In this document: piece after piece, positions 59,889-64,000 of the stretch | Layout: each line of letters starts with the position of its first letter | Numbering within the stretch: position 1 is the stretch's first letter | DNA from: Streptomyces sp. NBC_01214 | GTDB lineage: Bacteria > Actinomycetota > Actinomycetes > Streptomycetales > Streptomycetaceae | Reading direction: 5' to 3' | DNA length: 64,000 nt | NCBI RefSeq assembly: GCF_026340975.1 | Contig: NZ_JAPEOS010000003.1 | Location: 1,488,001 to 1,552,000, forward strand | Made by a program: the position numbers and the translations under genes | Notes under the pieces: model-generated | The model's database searches: none | The model's input: only the letters and a program-made list of their open reading frames with translations | Told to the model about the DNA's origin: nothing

Positions 59889-62120
59889 TCAGGCGAGGTC
59901 GAACCGGTCGAGGTTCATCACCTTGTCCCACGCCGCGACGAAGTCCTTCACGAACTTCTCCTTCGCGTCGTCGCTCGCGTAGACCTCCGCGAGGGCGCGC
60001 AGCTCCGAGTTCGACCCGAAGACGAGGTCGGCACGGGTGCCGGTCCACTTCACCCGGCCCGTGGCGCAGTCGCGGCCCTCGAACGCGGTCCCGTCCTCGG
60101 ACGTCGCCGACCACGTCGTGCCCAGGTCGAGCAGGTTGACGAAGAAGTCGTTGGTGAGGGTCCCGGGGGTCGTGGTGAGGACGCCGTGCGGCGCCTGCCG
60201 GTGGTTCGCGCCCAGCACGCGCAGGCCGCCGACCAGGACCGTCATCTCGGGGGCGCTGAGGGTCAGCAGGTTCGCCCGGTCGAGCAGCAGGTACTCGGCC
60301 GGCAGCCGGTGGCCCTTACCGAGGTAGTTGCGGAACCCGTCGGCGGCCGGCTCCAGTGCGGCGAACGACTCCACGTCCGTCTGCTCCTGCGCCGCGTCCG
60401 TGCGGCCCGGAGTGAAGGGGACCTGCACGGCGAACCCGCCGTCCTCGGCGGCCTGTTCGACGGCTGCCGCGCCGGCCAGCACGATCAGGTCCGCGAGCGA
60501 GATCCGCTTGCCGCCGCTCTGCGCGGAGTTGAAGGACTCCTGGATCCCGGTCAGGGTGCGCAGCACCCCGGCCAGCTGGTCCGGGTCGTTGACCTCCCAC
60601 CCGCTCTGCGGCTGGAGGCGGATCCGACCGCCGTTGGCGCCACCGCGCTTGTCGCTGCCGCGGAAGGACGAGGCCGAGGCCCACGCGACCGATACCAGTT
60701 GGGAGACCGTCAGGTCCGAGTCGAGGACCTGCTGCTTGAGCGCGGCGACATCGGCGGCGTCGACGAGCTCGTGCGTCACCGGGGGGAGCGGGTCCTGCCA
60801 CAACAGCGTCTCGGTCGGGACCTCCGGGCCGAGGTAGCGCACGACGGGGCCCATGTCGCGGTGGGTCAGCTTGAACCACGCGCGCGCGAACGCATCGGCG
60901 AACTCCGCGGGGTTGGCGAGGAAACGCCGCGAGATCTGCTCGTAGGCCGGGTCGACCCGCAGCGACAGGTCGGTCGTCAGCATCGTCGGGGCGTGGGTCT
61001 TGGTCGGGTCGTGGGCATCGGGCACGGTACCCGCCCCGGCGCCGTCCTTCGGCCGCCACTGGTGCGCCCCGGCGGGGCTCTTGAACAGCTCCCAGTCGTA
61101 GCCGAACAGGATCTCGAAGAAGGTGTTGTCCCAGGTGATCGGGGTGGTGGTCCAGATGCCCTCGAGGCCGCTGGTGATCGCGTCGCCACCCTTGCCGGTG
61201 CCGAAGGAGTTGCTCCAGCCCAGCCCCTGCGCCTCCATCGGGGCGGCCTCGGGATCGGCGCCGACGCTCTCCGCGGGGCCGGCGCCGTGGGTCTTGCCGA
61301 AGGTGTGGCCGCCCGCGATCAGGGCCACCGTCTCCTCGTCGTTCATCGCCATCCGGTGGAAGGTCTCACGGATGTCGCGCGCCGCGGCGATCGGGTCGGG
61401 GTTGCCGTTCGGGCCCTCCGGGTTGACGTAGATCAGGCCCATCTGGACCGCGCCGAGGGGGTTCTCCAGCTCGCGGTCGCCGGTGTAGCGCTCGTCGTCG
61501 AGCCAGGTGGTCTCGGGGCCCCAGTAGACGTCCTCGTCGGGCTCCCAGACGTCCGGGCGGCCGCCGCCGAAGCCGAAGGTCTCGAAGCCCATCGACTCCA
61601 GGGCCACGTTGCCGGTGAGGATCATCAGGTCGGCCCACGAGAGGCTCTGGCCGTACTTCTGCTTGACCGGCCACAGCAGACGGCGGGCCTTGTCGAGGTT
61701 GCCGTTGTCCGGCCAGCTGTTGAGGGGGGCGAAGCGCTGCTGGCCGGCCCCGGCGCCGCCACGGCCGTCGCTGATGCGGTAGGTGCCCGCGCTGTGCCAG
61801 GCCATACGGATCATGAACGGGCCGTAGTGGCCGAAGTCGGCGGGCCACCAGTCCTGGGAGGTGGTCAGCACGTCCGCGATGTCCCGCTTGACGGCGGGAA
61901 GATCGAGGGTGTTGAACGCCGCGGCGTAGTCGAACTCCTCGCCGAGGGGGTTCGCGACGGCGGGGTTCTTGGCGAGGATCTTCAGGTTGAGCCGCTCGGG
62001 CCACCACTGGCGGTTCCCGCCGCCCTGGGTCGGGTGTGCGGCTCGCCCATGGGCCACCGGACAGCCGTCCCCACCCTCCGACGTGGCATCTGTGACGATT
62101 GCATCATGGTTCTCAGACAT
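59889..62120 (-). CDS. katG: catalase-peroxidase KatG
   Basis: A protein of 743 residues, the full length of the family. The distal haem site R105/W108/H109 is present (MIRMAWHSAGTYRISDGRGG) and the loop containing the Tyr and Met of the Met-Tyr-Trp adduct is present (LIYVNPEGPNG). The proximal site is in GGHTFGKTHGAGP. The C-terminal domain repeats the peroxidase fold. AAGGA precedes ATG 62120. It decomposes hydrogen peroxide and is divergent from a Fur-family regulator 391 bp away. Confidence 0.97.
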   Translation of the reverse strand: MSENHDAIVTDATSEGGDGCPVAHGRAAHPTQGGGNRQWWPERLNLKILAKNPAVANPLGEEFDYAAAFNTLDLPAVKRDIADVLTTSQDWWPADFGHYGPFMIRMAWHSAGTYRISDGRGGAGAGQQRFAPLNSWPDNGNLDKARRLLWPVKQKYGQSLSWADLMILTGNVALESMGFETFGFGGGRPDVWEPDEDVYWGPETTWLDDERYTGDRELENPLGAVQMGLIYVNPEGPNGNPDPIAAARDIRETFHRMAMNDEETVALIAGGHTFGKTHGAGPAESVGADPEAAPMEAQGLGWSNSFGTGKGGDAITSGLEGIWTTTPITWDNTFFEILFGYDWELFKSPAGAHQWRPKDGAGAGTVPDAHDPTKTHAPTMLTTDLSLRVDPAYEQISRRFLANPAEFADAFARAWFKLTHRDMGPVVRYLGPEVPTETLLWQDPLPPVTHELVDAADVAALKQQVLDSDLTVSQLVSVAWASASSFRGSDKRGGANGGRIRLQPQSGWEVNDPDQLAGVLRTLTGIQESFNSAQSGGKRISLADLIVLAGAAAVEQAAEDGGFAVQVPFTPGRTDAAQEQTDVESFAALEPAADGFRNYLGKGHRLPAEYLLLDRANLLTLSAPEMTVLVGGLRVLGANHRQAPHGVLTTTPGTLTNDFFVNLLDLGTTWSATSEDGTAFEGRDCATGRVKWTGTRADLVFGSNSELRALAEVYASDDAKEKFVKDFVAAWDKVMNLDRFDLA

Positions 62121-62394
62121 GGGAATCCTTCCGTACCAGGCGGATCACGGTGTTCAGGAACTGAATGCGACTGAATGCGATGGAACGGGCGGGGCGCAGG
62201 GCCCCGTCTCATGGGCTCGGCTCCGTCGATCGCCTCGACGCCGAGGGGTCACCGTCCCGGACGGTTGCGCGCAAGGGGACGCCGGTGGCCGGTGCACGCG
62301 TGTCGGCACCGGGCAGCTCCTCGGCGGTGATCCGTCACGTCTTTGTCACCTGCCGCTCTGGAGTCTTCCTGTCTCTTGGCTATCTACGAAACCG

Positions 62395-62422
62395 ATCCTA
62401 CGATGGACGGAATCCAAGTCAA
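62395..62422 (-). promoter_or_regulatory. candidate katG promoter
   Basis: On the minus strand, TTGACT (62422-62417) and TAGGAT (62400-62395) are 16 bp apart, close to the consensus for the main sigma factor of Streptomyces. The predicted transcript would have a leader of about 270 bases before katG. The 391-bp intergenic region (62121-62511) also contains the promoter of the divergent Fur-family gene and holds no other gene that could be supported. Confidence 0.6.
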
Positions 62423-62511
62423 GAAGGACACCAGGTCCACATTCGACCGGATCCCGGATGTCCGCCGATCAACTTCGGGGCACCCCGTCGAACCTGAATA
62501 GGTGGGCCGAT

Positions 62512-62922
62512 ATGAGTGACCTGATGGAGCGTTTGCGCGGGCGTGGCTGGCGAATGACGTCCCAGCGGCGCGTGGTCGCGGAGGTCCTCGACGGCGACCA
62601 CGTGCACCTCACGGCGGACGAGGTGCACGCACGTGCGGCCCAGCGGCTGCCGGAGATCTCCCGGGCGACGGTCTACAACGCCCTGGGCGAGCTGGTCGCC
62701 CTCGGCGAGGTCGTGGAGGTCACCACCGACGGCCGGGCGAAGCGCTACGACCCCAACGCGCACCACCCGCACCAGCACCTGGTGTGTTCCGCCTGCGGCC
62801 TCATCCGCGACGTCCACCCGACGGACGACCCCCTGGCCGGCCTCCCGGCGGACGAGCGCTTCGGCTTCACGGTGTCCGGGGTCGAGGTCACCTACCGCGG
62901 CCTGTGCCCGGACTGCGCGTAG
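62512..62922 (+). CDS. Fur-family peroxide/metal regulator (CatR/FurA-like)
   Basis: A protein of 136 residues. The winged helix is at about 1-80 (RGWRMTSQRRVVAEVL, PEISRATVYNALGELV) and the dimerisation domain contains the regulatory metal site HHPHQHLVCSACG and a C-terminal CPDC. The CSAC and CPDC pairs can bind structural zinc. Location divergent from katG is typical of FurA/CatR proteins that repress catalase-peroxidase and are inactivated by peroxide. TAGGTG lies seven bases before the ATG. Confidence 0.93.
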   Translation: MSDLMERLRGRGWRMTSQRRVVAEVLDGDHVHLTADEVHARAAQRLPEISRATVYNALGELVALGEVVEVTTDGRAKRYDPNAHHPHQHLVCSACGLIRDVHPTDDPLAGLPADERFGFTVSGVEVTYRGLCPDCA

Positions 62923-62950
62923 CACGCAGGCGCCCCCGCGCCCCGGTCCC

Positions 62951-63541
62951 TCACTCGTCCTGCCCCGCGGTCGCTCCCGCGGCCTCTCCCTCGTCCTGCG
63001 GCCACTCCATCGGTCGGGCGCCGAGCCAGGCCGTCTCGAACTCGGCCTCGCTGATCTCCATGCCCACCAGCTCGGGGTCGAACAGATCCACGACGGGCGG
63101 ATTGAAGGGCCAATCGTCCGGGTCGCTCCGCACACCGGGACCGTCCGGGGCCAGCTCGACCTGGCGCAGCCTACGGCCGTCGGCCCCGATCTCCATCAGG
63201 TAGAGCGTCAGGTCCTCGTCGTCCCCGTAGTCCCAGCGCCGCCGCAGCCACACGATCTCCCGGTCGGCGAACGCGCCGAAGCCGTCGAGGCCGCGCTGGG
63301 CCTCGCGCTTGGCCCGCAGTTCGTCCAGCCCCTCCGGTGTGGTCGTCCCGTCGACCCGGGCCTCGTCCAAGTCCCAGCTCTCGGCCCGCCGGAGGGCGTC
63401 CGCGGTGTCGACGACCTCCACGTCCGCGAACGTCTCACGCACCTCGCGCACCGACCTCGCGTGGACCCACCACCACGATCCGCCCATGCCGTAGTCATGG
63501 AGTACGAGAAAACGCTGCGTGGGCACCTCATGATCGGTCAT
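62951..63541 (-). CDS. hypothetical protein
   Basis: A protein of 196 residues from ATG 63541 (MTDHEVPTQRFLVLHDYGMG); the frame further upstream has no coding bias. Tryptophan-rich N-terminus (GGSWWWVHARS), then acidic alternation of helices and strands (DEDLTLYLMEIGADG). No signal peptide or membrane helices. It looks conserved in actinomycetes but no family is recognised. It is convergent with the Fur gene. Confidence 0.65.
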   Translation of the reverse strand: MTDHEVPTQRFLVLHDYGMGGSWWWVHARSVREVRETFADVEVVDTADALRRAESWDLDEARVDGTTTPEGLDELRAKREAQRGLDGFGAFADREIVWLRRRWDYGDDEDLTLYLMEIGADGRRLRQVELAPDGPGVRSDPDDWPFNPPVVDLFDPELVGMEISEAEFETAWLGARPMEWPQDEGEAAGATAGQDE

Positions 63542-63779
63542 GTCGGCCGACGGTATTCGATCCTCCGTCCGCCCTTCGCACGGCCCCCCCCCGGATCGTG
63601 CGAGCGCCCCCGCATTCCGCAGCCGCAAGTCTTTTCCCAGCCACGCACAAGGCTTCAACAAGAAAATCCTTGATACCGCACTAGACTGGTGGGTTGTTTG
63701 GCGCTGGGCCGGAACAACCTGGGCAGACCCGGGCTCCGCCGGCGACCCGGATGTTGCCGGGATCGAGACGCGAGGGCCG

Positions 63780-64000
63780 ATGGCAGTCACACCTGAGCAC
63801 GGTGAACTCACTCTGCTCGACGACGGGGAGACGCTGGAGGAGTCCGGCAAGTCCGCCCGCTTCACCGCCGGGCCCGCCGCCCCCACCCGCACCCTCGTCG
63901 ACGTCTTCGAGGCCACCGTACGGGCGCACCCCGACGAGCTCGCCCTCGACGACGGAACCACCCGATTGACCTACCGGGCGCTCGCCGTCGAGGTCGAGCG
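63780..64000 (+). CDS. N-terminus of an adenylation-domain (NRPS-like) protein, cut by the window edge
   Basis: The first 73 residues, from ATG 63780, are visible. After an acidic leader (ELTLLDDGETLEESGKSA), the sequence RTLVDVFEATVRAHPDELAL and TTRLTYRALAVEVE matches the start of an AMP-binding adenylation domain (the A1 region of NRPS modules and of epsilon-poly-lysine-type synthetases). No ribosome site is obvious. Whether condensation, carrier or membrane domains follow cannot be seen. The neighbouring genes to the left are not part of a biosynthetic cluster. Confidence 0.8.
   Translation, partial: MAVTPEHGELTLLDDGETLEESGKSARFTAGPAAPTRTLVDVFEATVRAHPDELALDDGTTRLTYRALAVEVE

Noticed and set aside
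59862..62174. Open frame of about 770 codons antisense to katG
   Set aside because: Shadow of katG, which is full length with all peroxidase residues.

Overview
The window is about 72% GC, with strong G/C bias at third codon positions, many GTG and a few TTG starts, apparently leaderless genes (a TAnnnT box 6-7 bases before the start codon), an ECF sigma factor, Ser/Thr receptor kinases, a SARP/AfsR relic and a large NRPS-type gene at the right edge. All of this points to a chromosomal segment of a Streptomyces or close relative. No phage, insertion sequence, CRISPR array or plasmid functions were seen.

Layout. 1-9.9 kb: decayed RHS/YD-repeat gene, a giant secreted M4+M28 protease with a divergent LysR regulator, a methyltransferase, an orphan ribbon-helix-helix protein, a decayed histidine kinase/LuxR pair and a barstar-like two-gene unit. 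9.9-19.1 kb: a beta-lactamase-fold protein lacking the SxxK lysine, a GT-C glycosyltransferase, an ECF sigma/membrane partner pair, initiator tRNA, a cold-shock gene with a hairpin leader, a second serine hydrolase, an MFS pump divergent from a SoxR-like MerR regulator, RNase HI and a GH16 protein. 19.4-24.6 kb: an operon of a lipoprotein and two tandem kinase-receptor fusions. 24.6-33.8 kb: YciO/YrdC protein, NarL-type two-component system, PAP2 phosphatase, PAS-GAF-SpoIIE phosphatase, small enzymes and an AfsR/SARP pseudogene. 33.9-43.8 kb: beta-propeller protein, AbiEii-type nucleotidyltransferase, secreted TolB-amidohydrolase fusion, phosphotransferase, small secreted M15-like protein, and a helix-turn-helix regulator divergent from an alpha/beta hydrolase over a repeated operator.

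43.9-45.8 kb holds a compact two-gene locus: a cyclodipeptide synthase of the NYH type overlapping a cytochrome P450 that, from memory, closely resembles Mycobacterium tuberculosis CYP121. This is the most interesting system in the window, since it suggests a mycocyclosin-like dityrosine diketopiperazine, or a variant of it, made by a Streptomyces.

46-64 kb: D-Ala-D-Ala carboxypeptidase-like protein, PhzF protein, an orphan TAXI binding lipoprotein convergent with an OmpR-type two-component system and an MHS-family carboxylate transporter, beta-propeller phytase, PaaX regulator, YjbQ protein, lipoprotein hydrolase, katG divergent from a Fur-family regulator, and the start of an adenylation-domain protein. 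Genes mostly form single units or two- to three-gene operons. Several converge on long GC-rich hairpins that look like bidirectional terminators.
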